Part shown: positions 10,023-17,443 of the stretch, piece by piece
Layout of the letters: each line of letters opens with the position of its first letter
Position numbering within the stretch: the stretch's first letter is position 1
Assembly: GCA_016705335.1 (NCBI GenBank)
Contig: JADIYN010000059.1
Location: 1 to 23,564 of the forward strand
Direction: 5' to 3'
Length of the DNA stretch: 23,564 nucleotides
DNA from: Draconibacterium sp.
GTDB taxonomy: Bacteria; Bacteroidota; Bacteroidia; Bacteroidales; Prolixibacteraceae
The notes under the pieces: model-generated
Seen by the model: the letters and a program-made list of their open reading frames with translations, nothing else
What the model was told of the DNA's origin: nothing
Databases searched by the model: none
Made by a program: the position numbers and the translations under genes

Positions 10023-12191
10023 GTTTGACACCGGAATTCCAATAAACAACGACAGCAAAATCCAACGAAGAAACATTCTGTTTAAAAGACTCACTATTTC
10101 TTTTGATTCAGCCCCGTTAACCTTTCTTATCCCGATTTCTTTAATCCGGTTTGAGGTGTTTAATATTGCCTGCCCGAATATTCCCAGACAGGAAATGGCA
10201 ATGGCAAGAATGGCAAAAACCGAGACCATTTTGGCAAGCTGTTCTTCTTTTTTATACATTGAGTCGAACCATGTGTCATAAAAAGCATAATTTATCGGAA
10301 CGTTAGGTTCAATCTTATTCCAGGTTTCTTTAATATAATCCATCGCTTCTGCAATATTATTTCCTTGCAGTTTTACTGTTAAAAAGCTTTTTTGATGGTC
10401 ATCGAATGAAACAACGATAGGTTCTATTTCATCATACATTGAGCCAAAATGAAAATCCTTTATTAATCCAACAACTTGTAAACCATCGCTTTTTTCTCCT
10501 CTTACAAAACGCTTGTCCTGCCAACTGTTCCAACCGAACTTTTTCATGGCAGTTTCATTGATTAAGCATACTCTTTCTCTTTCGGTGTTTAAAAAGTCTC
10601 TTCCCGCAAGTATTTCGAAATCAAATGTTTTAATAATATTCTCATCGGCCCCAATAACAGAAACGCTTCGATCATAATCTATCGCATCGAGTCCTGCATC
10701 TTTTCCCCAATTAATTTCGCCCGGGATACCTGACGAATATCCCGCACTAATTATAAACGGGCTTTGAAGCAATTCTTCTTTCAGTACGTCAAGCCTTGTA
10801 ACACGATAGGTTGTTAATTTTAGCAGATAGCTGTCCTTAAACCCCAAATCCACATGTTTGACAAAGGAAAGCTGTTTGAAAATGGTAATCACACAAATGA
10901 TAAGAACAACAGAAACCGTAAACTGAAAAGTTGTCAACACGTTTTTCAGCACGTAGTTATCGCCAATTTTCCCTAATCTTTTCTGAAAAAGATGAATCGG
11001 GTTAAACGATGTAATTATAATGGCAGGGAAGAGTCCGTTTACTAATCCCAAAAACAAGATAAACAGCGCCATTATAATCAGATATATTGGTTTAATCAGC
11101 TCAGAAATATTTACATGCAAGTTAAAAATGGAATTGAAAAAAGACAATCCAAAACTGGTAATAATACAAGCCAGAATTATAGAGATAACAGTAACAATAA
11201 TTGATTCGGCCAGAAACGATTTGATTAGTATTCGTTGAGACGCTCCCATGGTTTTTCGTAACCCGACCTCTTTAATGCGTTTTTTGTACTGAGCAATACT
11301 CAGGTTAATATAATTAATTGAAGCGAGCAAAAGTGTTATCAGAGCTATTGACGACAATAATTTTATGAGTTTTAAATTGCCTTGTTTTAATGCATTGTTA
11401 TGGGTGTCGTTATATAAATAAATATCTTTAAAAGGCTGTAATCTCACTTTTTTAAGGAACTTATCTTCCAACGCCAATTGAGTGTTTACCTTTTCTATTA
11501 CAATATCGACATCAGCTTTGTTATTGATGGTCAGGAAGATATTTCTTTTGTATTCACATTTTCCATTTTCGCAATGACTCTCCGAATTTTTACTTACTTC
11601 ATAGGTTTCATTCCTGATGATATCTGCATTGATGCTCGATCTTTTGGGAAAATCCTTAAATACAGCAGAAACAGTATATTCATTTTGATTAAATACAAAT
11701 ACTTTCTCCCCAACCGGATTTTGGTTCCCAAATAATTTCAAGGACAAACTTTCAGATATTGCTAACGAGTTATTGTTATCACCAAAAGGTGCTTTAGGAT
11801 TTCCGTAAAGAAGTGGAAATGAAAATATTTCGAAAAAGTTATTATCTACCGAAGCTGTATAATTTACGCTGACAATCTGTTTTTTATATTGGATTGGCGC
11901 ATTGCTTTCACGAAGTAACAAGTGGCAGTAATTTTCAACTTCAGGTATCTTTTTTAAAATCTCGTCTTTTATGGTATAATCGACCTGCGCCTGATCTTTT
12001 TCCGCATTAATTACACGATAGATTTTATCGTAATTCCCGTGGAACTTGTCATAACTTGTTTCATGCAGAACATAAACGGCAATGATTAAACAGATACTTA
12101 TACTAAAAGCAAACCCAATAATATTGATTGCAGACGTTGTTTTGTCTTTCCAAAGGTTCCTGAATATAAGTTTGATATTAATCTGATTCAT
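9855..12191 (-). CDS. P5: intact MacB/FtsX-family ABC transporter permease (778 aa)
   Basis: Unbroken from MNQINIKLIFRNLWKDKTTS to RYE-stop. Approximate layout: TM1 residues 20-42; periplasmic MacB_PCD domain 1, 45-250, opening with HETSYDKFH and containing NPVGEKVF near 158; TM2 277-299; coupling motif EVGLRKTMGA 308-317; TM3 325-352; TM4 368-392; TM5 417-439; periplasmic domain 2, 445-650, with AGRDF near 529 and LIKDFHFG near 576; TM6 654-676; EIGIRKVNGA 685-694; TM7 709-727; TM8 741-761; short cytoplasmic tail. FtsX-type permeases work as dimers on an ATPase and use the periplasmic domain mechanically; no ATPase is encoded here. Two cysteines (207 and 212, SHCENGKCEY) in domain 1 could form a small disulphide loop. 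Residues 695-725 are unlike the other paralogues, then KWLENFAYK onward is near-identical to them. P6 stops 37 bp upstream. Downstream, before P4, lie a palindromic repeat and a spare gene tail. Confidence 0.95.
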   Translation of the reverse strand: MNQINIKLIFRNLWKDKTTSAINIIGFAFSISICLIIAVYVLHETSYDKFHGNYDKIYRVINAEKDQAQVDYTIKDEILKKIPEVENYCHLLLRESNAPIQYKKQIVSVNYTASVDNNFFEIFSFPLLYGNPKAPFGDNNNSLAISESLSLKLFGNQNPVGEKVFVFNQNEYTVSAVFKDFPKRSSINADIIRNETYEVSKNSESHCENGKCEYKRNIFLTINNKADVDIVIEKVNTQLALEDKFLKKVRLQPFKDIYLYNDTHNNALKQGNLKLIKLLSSIALITLLLASINYINLSIAQYKKRIKEVGLRKTMGASQRILIKSFLAESIIVTVISIILACIITSFGLSFFNSIFNLHVNISELIKPIYLIIMALFILFLGLVNGLFPAIIITSFNPIHLFQKRLGKIGDNYVLKNVLTTFQFTVSVVLIICVITIFKQLSFVKHVDLGFKDSYLLKLTTYRVTRLDVLKEELLQSPFIISAGYSSGIPGEINWGKDAGLDAIDYDRSVSVIGADENIIKTFDFEILAGRDFLNTERERVCLINETAMKKFGWNSWQDKRFVRGEKSDGLQVVGLIKDFHFGSMYDEIEPIVVSFDDHQKSFLTVKLQGNNIAEAMDYIKETWNKIEPNVPINYAFYDTWFDSMYKKEEQLAKMVSVFAILAIAISCLGIFGQAILNTSNRIKEIGIRKVNGAESKEIVSLLNRMFLRWILLSLFIGIPVSNYAMNKWLENFAYKTELSWWIFALAGVLALGIALLTVSFQSWKAATRNPVEALRYE

Positions 12192-12228
12192 AATCTGCGT
12201 AACTAATTAGTTGTAAAATCTTAAACTG

Positions 12229-12515
12229 TTATTCATACCTCAACGCCTCCACCGGGTTTCTCGTTGCTGCTTTCCACGATTGAAACGAAACCGTCAACAA
12301 CGCAATTCCCAATGCCAGCAAACCTGCCAAGGCAAAAATCCACCAGCTTAATTCGGTTTTGTAGGCAAAGTTTTCGAGCCATTTATTCATGGCATAGTAC
12401 GCAATTGGCGTGGCGATGACAAATGCAATTGTAACCCATTTCACAAAGTCGCGGTTTAGCAGGGCGAGTATTTCGGAAATTGTTGCACCATTTACTTTGC
12501 GGATGCCAATTTCTT
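12229..12515 (-). repeat. Shared 3' tail of P6 (reference copy)
   Basis: Encodes EIGIRKVNGA through VEALRYE. The near-consensus version (IAYY, MNK, LENF, TEL, FQSW) makes it a convenient reference. Related copies in the same orientation end P1, P2, P3, P7, P8, P9 and, truncated, P10; P4 is the most divergent. Differences between copies at DNA level are mostly synonymous, so the copies are not freshly duplicated. Confidence 0.85.
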
Positions 12516-14730
12516 TTGTCCTCTTTTTTGTGGAGTTCGCTGCCAGTCCAAATAATCCCAGGGCAGCCAGCAGAACCGACAGAAAAGTGTAAAGCGTAAA
12601 AATCCCTGCCAGCTTTTCATCGGCTTTCATCTGAAGTTGGTATGTTTCGCTGGTAAATTGAAATCCAAATGGATCGTTCGGGAAGAAACTTTCCCATTTC
12701 GATTTCAGATCAGCGATAACTTTGTTGTTTCCAGTGCTGTTATCAAAAAGTACGGTAACATAACCCACGTCATATCTCCATCGGTAATCGGCCATCATTA
12801 ACAAAGGTTCGATAATTTTACGCGGCGACTCCTGATGAAAATCTTCAATCACACCATAAATCTGAAAAGGTGTTTCCTGTATCGAAAGATAATCGCTCAC
12901 ATTCACCATAACAAACTGACCTATTGCTTTTTCAGGCGAATCGAATCCCAGTTTTTTACAAGCTTCACGGTTAATTACCAGTTTGGCGCCACCCGGTTGG
13001 TCTTCAATGGTAAACATTCGGCCTGCAAGTATTTTTGGATTGAAAACATCCTGAAAACGATAGTCGATGTTTAATATTCCGAAGTTATCGCCGCGCTTAT
13101 CAGGTTTGCCTGATGGAAAAATGTTGTTGCTGTGAAAATTGATCTCTTTTCCGGGAATACACGAACTAACTGTCGATGATTTTACTCCCGAAAGCCGGTT
13201 AATGTCGTTCATAAAAGAAATAAGCTTTTGCGTTGCTCCCTCTTTTTTAATCAGGCTCATTGGAGTGTATGAATAAGCTGTTTGATTGATTGTTAGGCCC
13301 AATTCTTTGGTTTTCATAAAGGTCACCTGCCTGATGATAACTGTGGTGGCAATCAGCAAACCGATGGATGCAGCGAACTGAAACATGATGAGCATTCGGC
13401 GAACGATAAATCCGTCGTTTTTTTGGTTGAATTTATTGGAAAGTAGTTGTTGAGCCTGTTTCGATACCAGCAGGTACGCAGGATAAATTCCGCTCAAAAT
13501 AGCTCCCGCAATAAATAAGACGAAAAACTGCAACAGATAAACAGGTGTAACAGGCAATTGATTTTTCAAACCAAGATAGTTTTCCATTTGCCCCCTAGAT
13601 AAAAAGAAAACCCCGAAAGCCATAGCAATTCCGGCAATATTGATAATAATCGATTGCAAAATAATTTGCAAAAGGAGATTGGACGATGAGGCACCAACCA
13701 CTTTTTTAAGTCCAAATTCTTTGGCTCTTTCAACACTTTGAGTGATTTGAAAGTTAATAAAGATGATCCAACTCATTGCCAAAACCAGGAAGGCGATTAA
13801 GTAAAGCGCTGCATTGGTTTTCTGGTCGGAGTTTACTGAAAGCTCATGCTCTAAACGCGAGCCGGTATGGATAGATTTAACCGGCTGAAGAATGAAATTC
13901 GATTTCTGACCAACTTCGGTTAAATGGCGGGTGTATTTCCCGTAAATTGTCTGAAACTTATCGGAAACCGAGGCTAAATCAACATTTTTTTTCAGCCTGA
14001 TATAAGTATATGACGCGGGATTTCGCCATAGCCATTGGGCAGAAGGGGCTGGTTCCAGCGACTGGGAAACGGGTTCCATTTTTAAAGTGGAGGTACTGTT
14101 GTCGAAATTGGCGATATAGTAAAAAAGTGACTCGCGCGAAATGAGGATATCAACTTTCAAATGGCTGTTTTCGGGCAGATCGGCAAAAACCCCTGATACA
14201 ATATACTCCCAGCCTTCATTGAGTTTGAAATGTTCGTTTATTGGGTCGTTCCGCCCAAACAAACTTAAAGCAGCACTTTCCGAAATTACTGCCGACTGGA
14301 TGGTTGGAAAAGGTTCTTCTATATTTCCGGCAATAAACCGGCAGTCGAATACTTTAAAAAATGAAGTGTCGCCCCAGAAGAATTTAGCATTGGTCAGGAA
14401 ATGGTCGGGAGTAAAGGCGGTTACTACATCGATCCACAACCCGGTGGCGCATTCAACTCCTGTAATTTCGTCGGTTATCACCCTGCTAAGCCCGGCATAA
14501 TTGTTGGCTGTTGTTGTTATGTTCCCGTTTTCAAGAGTTTTTTCAAGAGCAACCCTGTAAATCCGGTCAGATGCAGTCCATGATTCATCGTAGCTTTTTT
14601 CGTAACTGATGAAAAAGAAAATCAACATGAACGATGCCATTCCAATGGTAAGTACCAGCACGCTTAGCAGGCTCGAAAGCTTCTGCTTTCTGAACGATCT
14701 GAGAATGATTTTCAGGTTTTTTGAATTCAT
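12229..14730 (-). CDS. P6: intact MacB/FtsX-family ABC transporter permease (833 aa)
   Basis: Unbroken reading frame starting MNSKNLKIILRSFRKQKLSS. It is the longest complete member. Approximate layout: TM1 19-42; periplasmic domain 1, 44-290, longer than in P5 because of an insert around 200-240 (SLFYYIANFD to SAQWLWRNPAS); TM2 308-330; coupling motif EFGLKKVVGA 338-347; TM3 355-378; TM4 396-421; TM5 446-468; periplasmic domain 2, 475-705, with AGRMF and GVIEDFHQE; TM6 about 709-731; EIGIRKVNGA 740-749; TM7, TM8 and a tail ending FQSWKAATRNPVEALRYE. The stop of P7 is 25 bp before the start, supporting co-transcription and perhaps coupling. No Shine-Dalgarno sequence is seen; the leader is A/T-rich, as usual in Bacteroidota. 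It is in the frame-clean stretch P5-P7, so it is a good reference for judging the broken neighbours. Confidence 0.95.
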   Translation of the reverse strand: MNSKNLKIILRSFRKQKLSSLLSVLVLTIGMASFMLIFFFISYEKSYDESWTASDRIYRVALEKTLENGNITTTANNYAGLSRVITDEITGVECATGLWIDVVTAFTPDHFLTNAKFFWGDTSFFKVFDCRFIAGNIEEPFPTIQSAVISESAALSLFGRNDPINEHFKLNEGWEYIVSGVFADLPENSHLKVDILISRESLFYYIANFDNSTSTLKMEPVSQSLEPAPSAQWLWRNPASYTYIRLKKNVDLASVSDKFQTIYGKYTRHLTEVGQKSNFILQPVKSIHTGSRLEHELSVNSDQKTNAALYLIAFLVLAMSWIIFINFQITQSVERAKEFGLKKVVGASSSNLLLQIILQSIIINIAGIAMAFGVFFLSRGQMENYLGLKNQLPVTPVYLLQFFVLFIAGAILSGIYPAYLLVSKQAQQLLSNKFNQKNDGFIVRRMLIMFQFAASIGLLIATTVIIRQVTFMKTKELGLTINQTAYSYTPMSLIKKEGATQKLISFMNDINRLSGVKSSTVSSCIPGKEINFHSNNIFPSGKPDKRGDNFGILNIDYRFQDVFNPKILAGRMFTIEDQPGGAKLVINREACKKLGFDSPEKAIGQFVMVNVSDYLSIQETPFQIYGVIEDFHQESPRKIIEPLLMMADYRWRYDVGYVTVLFDNSTGNNKVIADLKSKWESFFPNDPFGFQFTSETYQLQMKADEKLAGIFTLYTFLSVLLAALGLFGLAANSTKKRTKEIGIRKVNGATISEILALLNRDFVKWVTIAFVIATPIAYYAMNKWLENFAYKTELSWWIFALAGLLALGIALLTVSFQSWKAATRNPVEALRYE

Positions 14731-14755
14731 TAATTATTGTGTTTTGAATTTGCTT

Positions 14756-17098
14756 TTATTCATACCTCAAACTTTCAACCGGGTTTCTTGTCGCTGCTTT
14801 CCACGATTGAAACGAAACTGTCAATAATGCAATTCCCAGTGCCAGCAGACCAGCCAGTGCAAAAATCCACCAACTCAATTCAGTTTTGTAGGCAAAGTTT
14901 TCGAGCCATTTATTCATAGCATAGTATGCAATGGGCGTGGCGATTAAAAATGCAATAGCCACCCAGAGTACAAAGTCTTTGTTTAGCATTGCCATTACTT
15001 CAGAAATTTTGGCACCGTTAACTTTGCGGATACCAATTTCTTTAATTCTTTGCTGAACTGTAAAACCAATCATTCCCAACACGCCCAGTACCGAAAGAAA
15101 TATCGCAATGCCCGATAAAATTCTAATTATGCTTGCTGTATTAACTTCTGATTTATAATTGGAACTTATCCGTTCATCCATAAACTGATAAGTAAAGGGT
15201 AGATTTGGCTCAACCTCCTTCCACACATCATTAATTTGCAGAAGGGCATTGCTGTAATTCCCCGATTCAAGTTTTACTATGATATTGTGTTTTCCCCAGG
15301 GACGAATAAAATACATCACAGGTTTTGAAGCTTCTTTTAAGGTAAAGTATTGCATGTCTTCAGTTACCCCAATTATTTCCATTTCATTGTTCTGCGTGTA
15401 GGCATTATTTTGCACTACCACCTTTTGCCCGATTGGGTTGACCAGGTTGAGTGCTTTTACAGCAGATTCGTTGATAACTATTCCCATTTGTTCGTCATAC
15501 AAAATATTTTTATCGAAATTTTTGCCTAACACTATTTTGCGCCAATAGCCGGAAAAAATCATGCCGGGGAGCCAAACAGGAGTGTAATTATTAACAGAAC
15601 CGGCTGGGGCATTTTCTGTTACTCCCACTTCTTTGACCATTGGAACGGAAGCCAGTTTTTGTTTAAACAGGTCATACCGTTTGTCCATTGTTTCGCCGTA
15701 TGGGTTTATAACAACCAGCGTATTTTCGTGATCGAACCCCGTTTTAGCCTTCATTACCAGGTGAAGTTGTTTGCTGATTAATATTGCTGAAGCAATAAGC
15801 GAAGTAGCTATCACCAACTGGAAAGTGACCAGGGAGCCCCTGACAAGGGTATGCTGTTTCCGGGTTTTCAGGTTTAAAATAACTGACTGGTTCTTTAAAA
15901 AACCTGTTGCTTTGAAAGATTGTATAAAAAGGACGGGATAAATTACGGATACTGTAATTACTGAAACCAGCAAAACGCTTATTACAGGAAGTAAACTAAA
16001 GCCGGGTTGTATTTCTTTTCTGCTAAAATTATTAACGAATGGCAGAAGCAAAAATGCCAGACCAATTGCAATAATCATGGAAATGGAAAGTAAAACAAAA
16101 GATTCTGAAATTTGATTGCGGATAACCGCGAAACCAGATGCTCCGTTGATTCTCCGAATACTGTTTTCCCTGACTTTCTGCTGGTAATTTGCCGTTAAAA
16201 CATTGATATAATTGGCAACTGCAATACCAAGAATCATCATCATAACAACAATAAAACCATAAACTACTTTGACATCTCCTTTTATGGCGTTGTCCCATCT
16301 GGTGCTTACCGATTTCAGGTGGATATTGGCTAATGGTTCCAGTGTCATTTGAAATTCCCGGTTTTCTTCAGAAATTCCGTTACCTTCTGCAAAAGCTTTG
16401 GTAATTAACCCTTCTATAATGCTTTTATCAGTATTCTCTGACATAAGAAAATAAAAATTGAACGATGAGATGTACCACTGTGTCAGCAGATTGTTATTCA
16501 TGATTTTATAACTCGAAGCCGGCGCCAGAAATTTAAAATCAAAATGGGTTTGTGCAGGTAAATCTTCAACTACAGCAGAAACTGTGAAATTTTGATTATC
16601 CAGTTGAATGGTTTTTCCAACCGCATTTATACCGCTAAAATACTTTTGTGCCGTCGATTTACTGATGATCAGGCTGAATGGTTTTGACAACGCATCTTTG
16701 GGACTGCCGGTTATAAAACTGAAATCAAAAATATCCAGTATTTCAGGATCAGCAAACAGAAATTTATCGTCCAAAAATGTTTCATTATCAACAACAATGT
16801 AACGTTCTCCCATAAAGGTTTGCATACGCGCAACCCTTTCAATGCCCGGAACCTGTTCGATTTTGTCGTACAATACCCCCGGCAGGTTACAACTGATATT
16901 ACTTTTATCTTTCGCCTCAATATTCAACCGGTAGGTTTGATTGTAATTGGCAAAATGCTTGTCAAACGAAAACTCGTCGGAAACAAAAAGATAAATCAAT
17001 AACGCACAGGTAAATGCAATTGTAAAATTGACCAGAATGTAAACACCCGATTTTCCTTTTCTAAAAAGGCCTCTTAATAAGACGTTTAAATTTTTCAT
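14756..17098 (-). CDS. P7: intact MacB/FtsX-family ABC transporter permease (780 aa), degenerate first coupling motif
   Basis: Unbroken from MKNLNVLLRGLFRKGKSGVY. Approximate layout: TM1 18-40; periplasmic domain 1, 42-270, opening DEFSFDKHF with INAVGKTI near 157; TM2 277-300; TM3 333-356; TM4 368-391; TM5 421-444; periplasmic domain 2, 450-650; TM6 about 656-680; EIGIRKVNGA 687-696; TM7, TM8 and the shared tail, ending PVESLRYE (S for A). Two oddities stand out. The first coupling motif reads ENSIRRINGA rather than E-[VI]-G-[IL]-[RK]-K. The stretch between PAG and GKNF in periplasmic domain 2 is some 10-15 residues shorter than in P5, with VWLPGMIFSGYWRK in place of the usual D/N-rich linker. 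The reading frame is intact, so these look like real divergence. The 345 bp upstream hold two palindromic repeats and two spare gene tails; P6 follows 25 bp downstream. Confidence 0.95.
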   Translation of the reverse strand: MKNLNVLLRGLFRKGKSGVYILVNFTIAFTCALLIYLFVSDEFSFDKHFANYNQTYRLNIEAKDKSNISCNLPGVLYDKIEQVPGIERVARMQTFMGERYIVVDNETFLDDKFLFADPEILDIFDFSFITGSPKDALSKPFSLIISKSTAQKYFSGINAVGKTIQLDNQNFTVSAVVEDLPAQTHFDFKFLAPASSYKIMNNNLLTQWYISSFNFYFLMSENTDKSIIEGLITKAFAEGNGISEENREFQMTLEPLANIHLKSVSTRWDNAIKGDVKVVYGFIVVMMMILGIAVANYINVLTANYQQKVRENSIRRINGASGFAVIRNQISESFVLLSISMIIAIGLAFLLLPFVNNFSRKEIQPGFSLLPVISVLLVSVITVSVIYPVLFIQSFKATGFLKNQSVILNLKTRKQHTLVRGSLVTFQLVIATSLIASAILISKQLHLVMKAKTGFDHENTLVVINPYGETMDKRYDLFKQKLASVPMVKEVGVTENAPAGSVNNYTPVWLPGMIFSGYWRKIVLGKNFDKNILYDEQMGIVINESAVKALNLVNPIGQKVVVQNNAYTQNNEMEIIGVTEDMQYFTLKEASKPVMYFIRPWGKHNIIVKLESGNYSNALLQINDVWKEVEPNLPFTYQFMDERISSNYKSEVNTASIIRILSGIAIFLSVLGVLGMIGFTVQQRIKEIGIRKVNGAKISEVMAMLNKDFVLWVAIAFLIATPIAYYAMNKWLENFAYKTELSWWIFALAGLLALGIALLTVSFQSWKAATRNPVESLRYE

Positions 17099-17118
17099 GT
17101 CGTTTATTTAAATTTCAT

Positions 17119-17169
17119 TTATTCGTATCTCAGTGCTTCAACAGAATTCATTGTCGCCGCCAGCCAATT
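17119..17169 (-). pseudogene. Spare permease 3' tail T1 (remnant) upstream of P7
   Basis: The minus strand reads NWLAATMNSVEALRYE then TAA, a recognisable copy of the last 16 codons of the array genes. It ends 20 bp before the P7 start codon and begins exactly where palindromic repeat A ends. No start codon and no permease body precede it. Confidence 0.85.
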
Positions 17170-17267
17170 GTCTGAACCAGGATTCATCTGATTCCCGTGA
17201 TGGACTTTGATTATTTCTGTTCTTAAAATCATGGTAATCATTTAATCATAAAAATCATGGTTCAGAC
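17170..17267. repeat. Palindromic repeat A, copy 2 (98 bp)
   Basis: The ends gtctgaacca and tggttcagac form a perfect 10-bp inverted repeat, extending to 14 of 15 with one mismatch. In transcription sense the left half contains four ATGATT hexamers spaced 8-9 bp apart. About 80 central bases match copy 1 with very few changes, in the same orientation relative to the permease genes. The repeat abuts, without spare bases, the stop codon of tail T2 on one side and the AAT-TGG of tail T1 on the other. Confidence 0.9.
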
Positions 17268-17316
17268 TTATTCATACCACAGCGCCCCCACCGGATTCCT
17301 CGTTGCTGCTTTCCAG
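17268..17316 (-). pseudogene. Spare permease 3' tail T2 (remnant) between the two palindromic repeats
   Basis: The minus strand reads WKAATRNPVGALWYE then TAA, differing from the array consensus WKAATRNPVEALRYE by two residues. At the DNA level the stretch from attcctcgttg to ctttccag is essentially the consensus gene ending. It lies between repeat B (upstream in transcription) and repeat A (downstream), with no bases to spare at either side. Confidence 0.88.
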
Positions 17317-17442
17317 GAGCCCCTCTAAATCTCCCCGTAGGGGAGACCTTTGGACATGTCAAATTTCTTCATTTACTCATTTTATTATCAGTCCCAAATC
17401 CTCCCCCTTCGGAGTCCCAATAGTTATCGGGAAGAGGGGGCT
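17317..17442. repeat. Palindromic repeat B (about 126 bp, GC-rich ends, internal hairpins)
   Basis: The outer ends gagcccctct and agagggggct are imperfect inverted repeats. Inside are a perfect hairpin ctcccc-gta-ggggag (17331-17345) and a second palindrome tcccaatagttatcggga (17415-17432); the middle (ttcatttactcattttatta) is AT-rich. Similar GC-rich palindromes are, to my knowledge, common between genes in Bacteroidota, but I have not searched for this one. It begins one base after the P8 stop in transcription sense and ends directly before the TGG codon of tail T2. It might act as a partial terminator or attenuator inside the operon. Confidence 0.75.
17331..17345. promoter_or_regulatory. 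Strong short hairpin within repeat B
   Basis: Six G-C/A-T pairs (CTCCCC with GGGGAG) close a 3-base loop. There is no following U tract on the minus-strand transcript, so an intrinsic terminator is not supported. It may instead stabilise or pause the transcript. Confidence 0.5.
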
Positions 17443-17443
17443 T

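Noticed and set aside
17317..17442. Repeat B as an intrinsic terminator ending the operon after P8
   Set aside because: No U tract follows the stable stem on the transcribed strand, and the array goes on in the same direction for at least seven genes. Partial attenuation remains possible.
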